Source of the DNA: an uncultured Lachnospiraceae bacterium
GTDB lineage: Bacteria; Bacillota; Clostridia; Lachnospirales; Lachnospiraceae
Assembly (NCBI GenBank): GCA_947586255.1
Contig: CANPXP010000029.1
Span: forward strand, 1-34,677
Length of the DNA stretch: 34,677 bases
Reading direction: 5' to 3'
Shown here: piece after piece, positions 23,533 through 31,174 of the stretch
Position numbering within the stretch: the stretch's first letter is position 1
Layout of the letters: each line of letters starts with the position of its first letter
Made by a program: the position numbers and the translations under genes
Notes under the pieces: model-generated
The model's database searches: none
What the model saw: only the letters and a program-made list of their open reading frames with translations
Told to the model about the DNA's origin: nothing

Positions 23533-25767
23533 TTACGCCAACGCCGCGATTCCCTTCAAACGGATATCCTCGCTCGACGCGCCGACCAGAATCTCATAGT
23601 CTCCCGCATCTGCGACGAAATCATGCAGGGCCGTATCAAAATACGCGAAGTCCTCCCGTTTTAAGGTGACGGACACCTTCTTGGACTTGCCCGGCGCCAG
23701 CTCTACCTTTGTGTACGCTTTCAGCTCCTTATCCGGTCTGTCCACCTTGGAACCGATGGGCGCGACATAGATCTGCGCCGTCTCCGCACCGATCCGCTTC
23801 CCCGTATTTTTGATTGTAAAATTCACCCTTATTTCCCCGTTCTTCTCCGTCTTAAGCATCAGCCCGCTGTACGCAAAATCCGTGTAGGAAAGGCCGTGTC
23901 CGAAGCAGAATGCCGGCTTGATGCGCTGTCTGTCAAAATGACGGTAGCCGCAATACAGGCCCTCTTCCAGTCTGATGCGCCCCCACAGGCCGAACTGCCC
24001 GTTCTTCGCATCGGCGCAGTCCTCGTATTTATCCGGGAACGTCTCCGCCAGCTTTCCGGACGGATTGACATCGCCGAATATAATCTGCGCAAAAGCCGTC
24101 CCCGTCTCCATCCCCGCGTAGTAACTCCACAGGATCGCCTGCGCCTTGTCCCGCCAGGGCATCTCCACCGGCGAACCGCCGATGAACGTGACGATCAGGT
24201 CCTTTCTGACCTTCAGAAGTTCCTCGATCAGCAGATCCTGCTCATAGGGCAGCTTCATATCCAGCCGGTCGATTCCCTCGCTGTCGCTGTCATGATTCAG
24301 TCCGCCCACGAAAATAACGGCGTCCGCGTCCCTGGCGGCCTCGATCGCCTGCGCAAAGAGCGCCTTGTTCTTCTCGTGAATTTCCGCCTTCTCCCGCTCA
24401 AGCTGCGCAACGCGTTCTTCCTCGCGCCTGCGGTGTATCTCCTGCATATGCTCGTCATCTCTCACAAGCTGTCCGATATTGGTATCCTTCAGGTCGTCCA
24501 GACTGTCCGCCTGCCAGTTATGATCAAACATCTTCGGTTTCTCCGGCACATGATATCCCTTATAATACTCTACCTGCGCGCCGCCGCCCAGACGGCATTT
24601 CAGACCCATAAGCGGGCAGATCTCATACAGCGCCTTGATCTCCGCGCTGCCGCCGCCGTCAGAGTGAATCCTGGCAGCGTTCTGCCCGATCACCACCAAC
24701 TTCTTTACCATGGCGGCGTCGAGCGGCAGAAGATGTTTTTCATTCTTCAATAAGATCATGGACTCCTCGGCGGTCTTCAGAATGATCTGTCTGTGATCCG
24801 GGGTGTTGTATGTCCCCGCCCGGCGCTCGCTTTTGTGTCTGCCCAGCATCTTCAGGCGGAACATCAGGCGCAGCAGATTCCGCACCTTCTGATCAACTGC
24901 CTCCTCGGATACTTCACCCTTTTCGATTGCCTCTTTCAGCGGATTCGCCAGCACATACTCGTCGAAATCCGGATATATGGACATCTCCAGATCAATGGAA
25001 CACTCCGCGGCCTCCTTCGTCTTATGGATGCCGCCCCAGTCGCTGATCACCGCGCCGTCGAATCCCCACTCCCTGCGAAGAACCCTGTCTAACAACTCCC
25101 TGTTCTCGCAGCAGTGGTAACCGTTGATTTTATTATACGCCCCCATGACCGCATAGGCGTTTCCCTCCTGCACGACAGCCTTAAACGCCGGAAAATAGAG
25201 CTCGTACAGCGTCCTCTCGTCGATCTCCTCATCCACCATCAGACGATCCGTCTCCTGCACATTCGCGGCGAAATGCTTCACGCACGCCGCCACGTCATTG
25301 TGCTGTACGCCCTTGACAAAAGGAACTGCCATCGTCGCCGTCAGCCTGGGATCCTCGCTCATATACTCAAAATTCCTGCCGCACAGCGGACTGCGCTTGA
25401 TGTTGATGCCGGGCGCCAGGATGACGTCCTTGCCGCGGCCTCTCGCCTCCGCGCCCAGGACTCGCCCCGTCTCATAGGCGCGATAAGGGTTCCACGTGGA
25501 AGCGAGCGCGCTGTTACTGGGCAGATAAGAGACGCTGTCGTCGTTATTTCCCGCCGGAATCCACCTGTCGTTCATGAACTCCGCGCGGACGCCCATCGGA
25601 CCGTCCGAAGTCACAAGCCCCGGAATGCCAAGCCGTTCCACACCGCCGGACCGGAAAAGCCCCGCGCCGTGAATCATGGCGATCTTCTCGTCAAGCGTCA
25701 TCTTATTCAACAGCTTCTCAATCTCCTTCTCTGTCTTCTGCGCCGTTCTCTCCGCCTCTGTCCTCAT
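23533..25767 (-). CDS. GH3 beta-glycosidase (beta-glucosidase type)
   Basis: A 744-residue GH3 enzyme. The (beta/alpha)8 domain has KHF (164-166) and the nucleophile motif GAVISDWGG (Asp243). The second alpha/beta domain has HDSDSEGIDR, whose Glu is the usual acid/base position in this subfamily, and a charged helical insertion of about 40 residues before it. A fibronectin III-like C-terminal domain follows (GAETAQIYV, ELAPGKSKKV). No signal peptide, so cytosolic. AAGGA lies nine bases before the ATG. It follows the GH127 gene by 22 bases and shares its promoter, suggesting joint action on arabinose- or glucose-substituted plant oligosaccharides. The exact sugar (glucose, xylose or arabinose) is not readable. 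Confidence 0.92.
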   Translation of the reverse strand: MRTEAERTAQKTEKEIEKLLNKMTLDEKIAMIHGAGLFRSGGVERLGIPGLVTSDGPMGVRAEFMNDRWIPAGNNDDSVSYLPSNSALASTWNPYRAYETGRVLGAEARGRGKDVILAPGINIKRSPLCGRNFEYMSEDPRLTATMAVPFVKGVQHNDVAACVKHFAANVQETDRLMVDEEIDERTLYELYFPAFKAVVQEGNAYAVMGAYNKINGYHCCENRELLDRVLRREWGFDGAVISDWGGIHKTKEAAECSIDLEMSIYPDFDEYVLANPLKEAIEKGEVSEEAVDQKVRNLLRLMFRLKMLGRHKSERRAGTYNTPDHRQIILKTAEESMILLKNEKHLLPLDAAMVKKLVVIGQNAARIHSDGGGSAEIKALYEICPLMGLKCRLGGGAQVEYYKGYHVPEKPKMFDHNWQADSLDDLKDTNIGQLVRDDEHMQEIHRRREEERVAQLEREKAEIHEKNKALFAQAIEAARDADAVIFVGGLNHDSDSEGIDRLDMKLPYEQDLLIEELLKVRKDLIVTFIGGSPVEMPWRDKAQAILWSYYAGMETGTAFAQIIFGDVNPSGKLAETFPDKYEDCADAKNGQFGLWGRIRLEEGLYCGYRHFDRQRIKPAFCFGHGLSYTDFAYSGLMLKTEKNGEIRVNFTIKNTGKRIGAETAQIYVAPIGSKVDRPDKELKAYTKVELAPGKSKKVSVTLKREDFAYFDTALHDFVADAGDYEILVGASSEDIRLKGIAALA

Positions 25768-25789
25768 CTCACAACCATCCTTTCCGATT

Positions 25790-27718
25790 TTATCTCTCGG
25801 GCATCCACACCCGCATCTGATTCAATCCGCGATTTCCCCATGTATAATAGGGAACCAACGTGATCGTGCACGCTTCCTCCTCGGGCGCCTCATAACTGTA
25901 AAGCGCCTCGCCGCTCCGTGCGCGATATCCTTCCGCAAACAACTCCCGTATGCCACACAGCTTATCCGGCAGATATTCCCCGACGCTGATCTCTCCGCCC
26001 CGCTTACAGAACAGGGAAAGCACATCGCCGTCGTTGTCGACCCCCTCCGCACAGTAGAGCAGCGGCCCTCTCTCCACCGCCACCTTGCCGGTATCCGCCG
26101 CGACTTTGCTGTTGGCATATACCTTTCGCACGGACATGTCAAGCTCCACCGTCACCTCCGTCGGCTCGGGGAACGTCCCGTGCAGATAGGCATACCCGTT
26201 TCTGACCTCATACTGTGCGGGCGCGCCGTTCACGCAGATCCCGATATCCCTGCTCCACGCAGGCACGCGAATAGCAAGCTGCACATTCATCGATTTTCCT
26301 TCCGGTGTGAAGCGGTACGTGATCCTGCCGTCATAGGGGTAAGCCGTCTCCAGCGTCACTTTTCCGCCCAACTCTTCGCTCACGTCCAGTGTGCCGCCCA
26401 CAAAAAGATTGGAATACAGCGTATCCTTGTCAATATGCCACGCATATTCCGACAGGGAGGACAGAAGCCGCGCCACGTTCGGCGGGCAGCAGGCGCAGGC
26501 AAACCACTTCGGCCTGACGGGCAGCGCGTGTTTGTGTGTCTGCGCCTCCCCGGAAATCCCCGGCAGAGCCTCCAGCGGGTTCACATAGAAAAATCTTGTG
26601 CCGTCGAGCTGCATCCCCGCCAGTACGCAGTTATACAGGGCGCGCTCCATCACGTCCGCGTATTTGCCGTCCCTGTCGAGCCACAACAGTTTGTTGGAAA
26701 AAAAGATCAGTCCAATGGCCGCGCATGTCTCCGCATATGCCGTGTCATTCGGCAGATGATAATCCTTCGTGAAGGCCTCCCCCTCATAGGCGGAACCGAT
26801 CGCCCCCGTCACATACATCCTGCACTGCGTGATGTTATTCCAGAGCGTCCTGCACGCCTCCGCCAGACTCTCATCTCCCGTCTCCAGCGCGGCGTCCGCC
26901 ATACCCGTATACAGATAGACTGCCCGGACCGCATGACCGACGGCCTTGCGCTGCATCCGCACAGGCGCGGTATTCTGAGCGTATTCCTTATCCGTGGGAT
27001 GTCCTCCCCAGACAGACCAGTTGTTTCGCTGCTTCTCCTGTATAAAATAGTCGCTGTTGACGCCGCGCACATTGATAAAGTGAAGCGCCAGCTCCTTGTA
27101 TCTCTCCTGCTTCGTGGCGCGGTACAGTCGCATAAGCGCCAGCTCAATCTCCGGATGTCCCGGATATCCCTCCGCGCCTTCCTCAATAAAATGCCTGTAT
27201 ATATGATCCGCCATGCCGCACATGATCTCCAACAGCCTGGTCTTACCCGTGCACTCCGCATAGGCGACGGCCGCCTCGATCATATGTCCGGCGCAGTACA
27301 GCTCATGCGCCTCGTGGAGATTAGTCCAGCGCCGGTCCGGTTCCTTAACCGTAAAATACGTGTTCAGATAGCCGTCCTCATGCTGCGCCTGGCCGATCAG
27401 CTCTATTATCTCGTCGCATCTTTGCTCCAGATCGGCGTCCTCGTGCTGCGCCAACGAATACGCCGCGCCCTCCAGCCATTTCGCCACATCGCTGTCCTGA
27501 AAAACCATGCCGTAAAACTCGCCCTCACACTTTCCCGTGCGCAGCTTCTCGGCAGCCATGCGGAAATTCTCGATACAATGACTCTTCTCCGCACCCTCGA
27601 TGCGATCGTTCAGCGCATTCTCCTGATAGGGCAGAACCACATCTCTCACCAGTCTGCCGTACCGTCCCCAGAAACCGTCCGCCAGCTCGAACTTTTTAAT
27701 CAGCTTCAAGTCACTCAT
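25790..27718 (-). CDS. GH127 beta-L-arabinofuranosidase
   Basis: A 642-residue GH127 enzyme of the HypBA1 type, which removes beta-L-arabinofuranose from plant glycoproteins and oligosaccharides using a cysteine nucleophile and a zinc ion. The expected zinc-binding set is present: Glu330 and Cys332 in AYAETCAAIG, and Cys410 and Cys411 in ACCPPN; in HypBA1 these are Glu338, Cys340, Cys417 (nucleophile) and Cys418. The (alpha/alpha)6 barrel has AHELYCAGHMIEAAVAY, and a beta-rich C-terminal part follows. I chose the ATG at 27718, eight bases after GGAGG; the longer frame to 27778 starts in the promoter. No signal peptide. First gene of a two-gene operon with the GH3 gene, with no transporter or regulator next to it. 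Confidence 0.93.
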   Translation of the reverse strand: MSDLKLIKKFELADGFWGRYGRLVRDVVLPYQENALNDRIEGAEKSHCIENFRMAAEKLRTGKCEGEFYGMVFQDSDVAKWLEGAAYSLAQHEDADLEQRCDEIIELIGQAQHEDGYLNTYFTVKEPDRRWTNLHEAHELYCAGHMIEAAVAYAECTGKTRLLEIMCGMADHIYRHFIEEGAEGYPGHPEIELALMRLYRATKQERYKELALHFINVRGVNSDYFIQEKQRNNWSVWGGHPTDKEYAQNTAPVRMQRKAVGHAVRAVYLYTGMADAALETGDESLAEACRTLWNNITQCRMYVTGAIGSAYEGEAFTKDYHLPNDTAYAETCAAIGLIFFSNKLLWLDRDGKYADVMERALYNCVLAGMQLDGTRFFYVNPLEALPGISGEAQTHKHALPVRPKWFACACCPPNVARLLSSLSEYAWHIDKDTLYSNLFVGGTLDVSEELGGKVTLETAYPYDGRITYRFTPEGKSMNVQLAIRVPAWSRDIGICVNGAPAQYEVRNGYAYLHGTFPEPTEVTVELDMSVRKVYANSKVAADTGKVAVERGPLLYCAEGVDNDGDVLSLFCKRGGEISVGEYLPDKLCGIRELFAEGYRARSGEALYSYEAPEEEACTITLVPYYTWGNRGLNQMRVWMPER

Positions 27719-27743
27719 CGCTTTTACCTCCGCTCTTTTTTTG

Positions 27744-27772
27744 ATTATAAAAAAACGGAACTCTAATTGCAA
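27744..27772 (-). promoter_or_regulatory. Promoter of the GH127-GH3 operon
   Basis: Minus strand TTGCAA (27772-27767), 17 bases, TATAAT (27749-27744), 26 bases before the GH127 start codon. Confidence 0.8.
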
Positions 27773-27794
27773 TCCCATTTATACCGGCCCCGAC

Positions 27795-27830
27795 AAAAAA
27801 TGGGAACGCCGGACTGACCGGCATTCCCAT
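27795..27830 (-). terminator. Terminator of the tRNA-Pro unit
   Basis: Minus strand ATGGGAATGCCGG (27830-27818) and CCGGCGTTCCCAT (27812-27800) form 13 pairs with one G-U around a five-base loop, followed by T's. Confidence 0.88.
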
Positions 27831-27842
27831 CTTCACTGAAAA

Positions 27843-27916
27843 TCGAAGCGACAGGATTTGAACCTGCGACCTCTGCGTCCCGAACGCAGCGCTCTACCAA
27901 GCTGAGCCACGCTTCG
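27843..27916 (-). tRNA. tRNA-Pro (anticodon CGG)
   Basis: A 74-base cloverleaf on the minus strand. Acceptor CGAAGCG pairs with CGCTTCG, with discriminator A. D-arm GCTC/GAGC; anticodon stem CTGCG/CGCAG with loop TTCGGGA, anticodon CGG reading CCG; T-loop TTCAAAT. The CCA end is not encoded (TT follows). It has its own promoter (27936-27965) and terminator, so it is a single-gene unit. Confidence 0.96.
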
Positions 27917-27935
27917 ATACTTGCGGACAACTAAG

Positions 27936-27965
27936 ATAATACAATACTTTATGTGCTTTTGTCAA
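27936..27965 (-). promoter_or_regulatory. Promoter of tRNA-Pro
   Basis: Minus strand TTGACA (27965-27960), 18 bases, TATTAT (27941-27936), about 20 bases before the tRNA. An eight-base inverted repeat (CTTGCGGA 27920-27927, TCCGCAAG 27970-27977) frames it. Confidence 0.75.
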
Positions 27966-28004
27966 TGTTTCCGCAAGAATATTTTTAATAGGAAAATCTA
28001 CCGT

Positions 28005-28577
28005 TTAATAGTTGATTCCGGTTATGCCGAAGCTGCCGTCCTCCTGTTTGTTAAAGGTAATGTTCGGCTTGCCGTCTCCCATCACATAACCCGCTCCGAC
28101 TTCGACCAGCGTCGCATTGTCAAAAGCGTCGATCGCGCTCACAAGGCTCTCGTCAAAAACCGTCTCCGCGCCAAGCGCCGCCAATGCGTCCGCATCTTCG
28201 ATCACCGCGCCCTCCTCAATTCCCACATAGACGGGATAGGAGATCAGCGCACTGAGCGCGTCCAGATCCTTCGCCGCAACGGCCTCCTTCACCTGATCCG
28301 CAAACGCCGCAGCCTCGGGATCCACACTACTGTCCGTATCCTCCGCCGCGTCGGCATCCGCCGCCGTATCGGCCGCTTCCGCCTCCGGCTGCTCCGTCTC
28401 CTGCTCCTCGGCTGTCGCCGCATCCTGCTCCGCGTCGGGCTGTGTCGTCTCCGCCGCCGTTTCCTCTGCGGGCGCTTCTTCTGTCTGCGACGCCTCCGCC
28501 GTCCCGGTATCACCGCACGCAGTCATCGCCAGACCCGCGCACATACAGAGCGCCAGAGCTGCTAATTTTTTCTTCAT
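28005..28577 (-). CDS. Lipoprotein with acidic tether and small C-terminal domain
   Basis: A 190-residue secreted lipoprotein: lipobox MTAC with Cys21, then a tether of about 60 residues almost wholly Ala, Glu, Thr, Asp and Gln. The last 105 residues form a compact domain: FADQVKEAVAAKDLDALSALISYPVYVGI, a central helix, then GYVMGDGKPNITFNKQEDGSFGITGINY. The helix-strand order resembles an NTF2/cystatin-like fold, which I infer from pattern only. No catalytic residue is recognised. GAGGAGG precedes the ATG and a good promoter lies at 28622-28649. It is divergent from the antiporter gene. Confidence 0.8.
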   Translation of the reverse strand: MKKKLAALALCMCAGLAMTACGDTGTAEASQTEEAPAEETAAETTQPDAEQDAATAEEQETEQPEAEAADTAADADAAEDTDSSVDPEAAAFADQVKEAVAAKDLDALSALISYPVYVGIEEGAVIEDADALAALGAETVFDESLVSAIDAFDNATLVEVGAGYVMGDGKPNITFNKQEDGSFGITGINY

Positions 28578-28621
28578 AATAATATCCTCCTCGTGTCAAT
28601 CGCCGTGCCGTCTTCGCGAAC

Positions 28622-28649
28622 ATTATACCACATTCTTTGCTTTTGTAAA
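28622..28649 (-). promoter_or_regulatory. Promoter of the lipoprotein at 28005-28577
   Basis: Minus strand TTTACA (28649-28644), 16 bases, TATAAT (28627-28622), 45 bases before the start codon. Confidence 0.7.
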
Positions 28650-28668
28650 GATTTTGCCAATCCGACTG

Positions 28669-28697
28669 TTGACACTGTCGTTTCGGGCGAGTATAAC
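28669..28697 (+). promoter_or_regulatory. Promoter of the antiporter gene
   Basis: TTGACA (28669-28674), 17 bases, TATAAC (28692-28697), 43 bases before the ATG at 28741. It is back to back with the lipoprotein promoter. Confidence 0.8.
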
Positions 28698-28740
28698 TGA
28701 TTTTGGAATAAACATAAATTTATCTGTGAGGGTGGAAATT

Positions 28741-29937
28741 ATGGAATCATATGAAGTGTTGAAAGATCTGGCGATCATTCTCTTCACCGCCAAATTCTTC
28801 GGTGTGCTCGCCAGAAAGTTTAAAGCGCCTCAGGTCGTCGGACAGATTATCGCCGGACTGCTCATCGGCCCCTGTCTGCTCAACCTGATCAATCCTAACC
28901 AGACGGAATTTATCGCCAAGCTCGCGGAAATCGGCGTGATCATCCTGATGTTTGAGGTCGGAATCGAGACGGACCTGAAGGAACTGATTAAAACCGGCCC
29001 CGTGGCTTTTCTGATCGCCTGCGCAGGCGTTTTCGTTCCTCTTGTTATGGGAACAATCTTATATATGTGTTTCTACGGCACGGCTCCCTGGGGAAGCGAA
29101 AATTTCTATAAAGCCGTTTTCATCGGCACCATCATGACGGCGACCAGCGTCAGCATCACCGTTGCCTCCCTGCAGGAGCTCGGCAAGATCAAGAGCAAGG
29201 TGGGCACCACCATCGTCAGCGCGGCGATCATCGACGACGTCATCGGTATCCTTGTCCTCACCTTCGTGATCGGCCTCAAGAATCCCGCTTCACGCCCTGT
29301 CACCGTCCTGCTGCAGACCGTCGCTTTCTTCATTGTGGCGATTGTCGGCGGCTATATCGTATTCAAGGTATTCTCGACGCTGGATAAGCGCTATCCGCAC
29401 ACCCGGCGTATCCCGATCGTCAGCCTTGCTTTCTGCTTCATGCTCTCCTACGTGGCGGAGAAATATTTCGGGATCGCGGATATCACGGGCGCGTATATCG
29501 CGGGCGTTGTGCTGTGCAGCCTGAGCGATAACGAATATATTGAACGCAAGAGCGACGTGATCTCCTACATGTTCTTCGGCCCGATCTTCTTCGCGAACAT
29601 CGGCCTGAAAACTTCCTTTGACGCGATGGACGGCAGGCTCTTCGCATTCTGCATCTGTTTCGTCCTGGTGGCGCTGATCGCCAAGATTGTCGGCTGTGGT
29701 CTGACCAGCAAACTCTGCCGTTATTCCATGTCGGACTCCTTCAAAATCGGCGTCGGCATGATGACGAGAGGAGAGGTCGCGCTGATCGTGTCTCAGAAGG
29801 GTCTCGCGGCGGGACTTCTGACCGCGGACTACTTCGCGGCGGTCATTCTCCTCATACTGGTCTCCTCGATCGCGACGCCGATTATATTGAAGCTGCTCTA
29901 TACGAGAGACGACAAGAAGTCAGGCGCTGCCGCCTGA
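28741..29937 (+). CDS. CPA2-family cation/proton antiporter
   Basis: A 398-residue integral membrane protein of the monovalent cation:proton antiporter-2 type (KefB / NapA-like). It has the opening LARKFKAPQVVGQIIAGLLIGP, then IGVIILMFEVGIETDLKEL, TATSVSITVASLQELGKI and the ion-binding double Asp in SAAIIDDVIGI, and finally MMTRGEVALIV and a GLLTADYFAAVIL tail. About 12 membrane helices are expected. There is no C-terminal RCK/TrkA-N domain, so it is the short, non-nucleotide-gated form. It probably exchanges Na+ or K+ for protons. The ATG at 28741 follows GGTGG by five bases; the longer frame to 28654 overlaps the promoter. Single-gene unit with its own promoter and terminator. Confidence 0.92.
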   Translation: MESYEVLKDLAIILFTAKFFGVLARKFKAPQVVGQIIAGLLIGPCLLNLINPNQTEFIAKLAEIGVIILMFEVGIETDLKELIKTGPVAFLIACAGVFVPLVMGTILYMCFYGTAPWGSENFYKAVFIGTIMTATSVSITVASLQELGKIKSKVGTTIVSAAIIDDVIGILVLTFVIGLKNPASRPVTVLLQTVAFFIVAIVGGYIVFKVFSTLDKRYPHTRRIPIVSLAFCFMLSYVAEKYFGIADITGAYIAGVVLCSLSDNEYIERKSDVISYMFFGPIFFANIGLKTSFDAMDGRLFAFCICFVLVALIAKIVGCGLTSKLCRYSMSDSFKIGVGMMTRGEVALIVSQKGLAAGLLTADYFAAVILLILVSSIATPIILKLLYTRDDKKSGAAA

Positions 29938-29948
29938 CTTCTCTCTTT
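29915..29948 (+). terminator. Terminator of the antiporter gene
   Basis: AGAAGTCAGGCG (29915-29926), loop CTGC, CGCCTGACTTCT (29931-29942): 12 perfect pairs, then CTCTTT. The stop codon lies inside the stem. Confidence 0.75.
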
Positions 29949-29986
29949 ACGCCCGCTTTATCCGCGGGAACTTTTTCTTTGATTTT

Positions 29987-30304
29987 CTATAATACAGCCT
30001 TCAGCCGTCCCTCCAGATCGTCCTTGGTCGTCGCGCCTACGAGCGAATCCTTCTCCTCGCCTCCCACGAAAATCTTCATGGTCGGAATAGACATAACGCC
30101 GTATCTGGCTCTGATGGCCTCCTCCTCGTCGATATTGCACTTCCCGATTTTCACCTTGCCGTCATACTCCTCTGCAAGCTGTGCCACGAGGGGCGCCATC
30201 ATTTTGCAGGGGCCGCACCAGTCCGCATAGAAATCGACGAGTACCGGAATCTCCGATGCCAACACTTCATTGTCAAAATTTGCCGTTGTAAATTTGTACT
30301 CCAT
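29987..30304 (-). CDS. trxA: Thioredoxin
   Basis: A 105-residue thioredoxin with the active site WCGPCK (DFYADWCGPCKMMAPLV), the cis-proline stretch SIPTMKIF and the closing GATTKDDL. It reduces cytosolic disulfides via its two cysteines. The ATG at 30304 is seven bases after AGGAG; the GTG at 30307 is less well placed. It follows trmB by 15 bases and is likely co-transcribed. No thioredoxin reductase gene is nearby. Confidence 0.96.
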   Translation of the reverse strand: MEYKFTTANFDNEVLASEIPVLVDFYADWCGPCKMMAPLVAQLAEEYDGKVKIGKCNIDEEEAIRARYGVMSIPTMKIFVGGEEKDSLVGATTKDDLEGRLKAVL

Positions 30305-30319
30305 CACAGTTCTCCTTTC

Positions 30320-30958
30320 TTATCTGGAAATAATATATTTGTATATCGGGTTTCCCATAGAGGAAAATCTCTCCTCGTACTCCGTCATCACATTGTCCCG
30401 CATCATCTCCTCGTCGTGATGCAGATCCCGCGTCATTCGCTCCAGATGCCAGCCCGCCGGCTCCAGCTCGTCCAGCGCAAACTGAAACAGTTCCCGATTG
30501 TCCGTCTTAAATTCTATCACGCCGTCTCTTTTCAGTATTTCATCATAGCGCCGCAAAAATTCGCGGGAGGGCAATCTTCGCTTCGCATGCCTGTCCTTCG
30601 GCCACGGATCGGAGAAATTCAGATAGATCCTGTCCACCTCTCCCGGTCCGAACACCGAGGTAATCTCCTCTGCGTCCATACGGATAAAATACAGATTATC
30701 CAGGGGTTCCTCCTCCATCTTCTGGATCCCCCGCAAAAGCACGCTGGAATATTTTTCAATCCCCACATAATTGATATCGGGATGACTTCCGGCCAGTTCC
30801 ACGATAAATCTGCCCTTGCCCATGCCGATCTCTATCCTGATCGGATGGTCATTGCCGAAGATTTCCCCCCAGCCGCCTCTATGCTCCTGCGGTTCGTGAA
30901 TCACATAATCACTCGCCGCAATCAATTCTCTCGAACCGCTGATATTGCGCAGTCTCAT
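30320..30958 (-). CDS. trmB: tRNA (guanine-N7-)-methyltransferase TrmB
   Basis: A 212-residue enzyme that methylates G46 in the variable loop of tRNAs using S-adenosylmethionine. The SAM-binding motif IEIGMGKGRFIVELA is at about 42-56; NYVGIEKYSSVL and FIRMDAEEI follow; the family signature YLNFSDPWPKDRHAKRRL is at about 113-130. C-terminal FKTDNRELFQFALDEL is also typical. AAGGAAGG precedes the ATG. First gene of a trmB-trxA pair, divergent from the carboxypeptidase gene. Confidence 0.96.
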   Translation of the reverse strand: MRLRNISGSRELIAASDYVIHEPQEHRGGWGEIFGNDHPIRIEIGMGKGRFIVELAGSHPDINYVGIEKYSSVLLRGIQKMEEEPLDNLYFIRMDAEEITSVFGPGEVDRIYLNFSDPWPKDRHAKRRLPSREFLRRYDEILKRDGVIEFKTDNRELFQFALDELEPAGWHLERMTRDLHHDEEMMRDNVMTEYEERFSSMGNPIYKYIISR

Positions 30959-31174
30959 CCGCCAACGCCTTCCTTGTAACCTTTCTATTCAGTTTACCAC
31001 TTTTTTCCGCCGCTGAATAGCTTGTTTCCTGGCGAATTGTGTATTTTTTATGAAAATGCTACAGTTTTCAGCCAAAATAGTGTATGATGTTAAATAACGG
31101 TGCAGCGCGGCTGACATTGTCATAGAATGTGACGGTTTGACATATACTTCTCTATCATGGAAAGGTTTTACGAT

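Noticed and set aside
25676-27766. 696-codon open frame on the plus strand
   Set aside because: Exactly antisense to the GH127 gene, whose catalytic residues are all intact; the frame has the His/Arg-rich composition of a GC-rich shadow.
27920-27977. Eight-base inverted repeat around the tRNA-Pro promoter
   Set aside because: Short arms 42 bases apart; within what chance can give, so noted only with the promoter.
31100-31174. TTGACA shortly before the carboxypeptidase gene
   Set aside because: Too close to the start codon and no -10 follows at a suitable distance; no convincing promoter could be placed.
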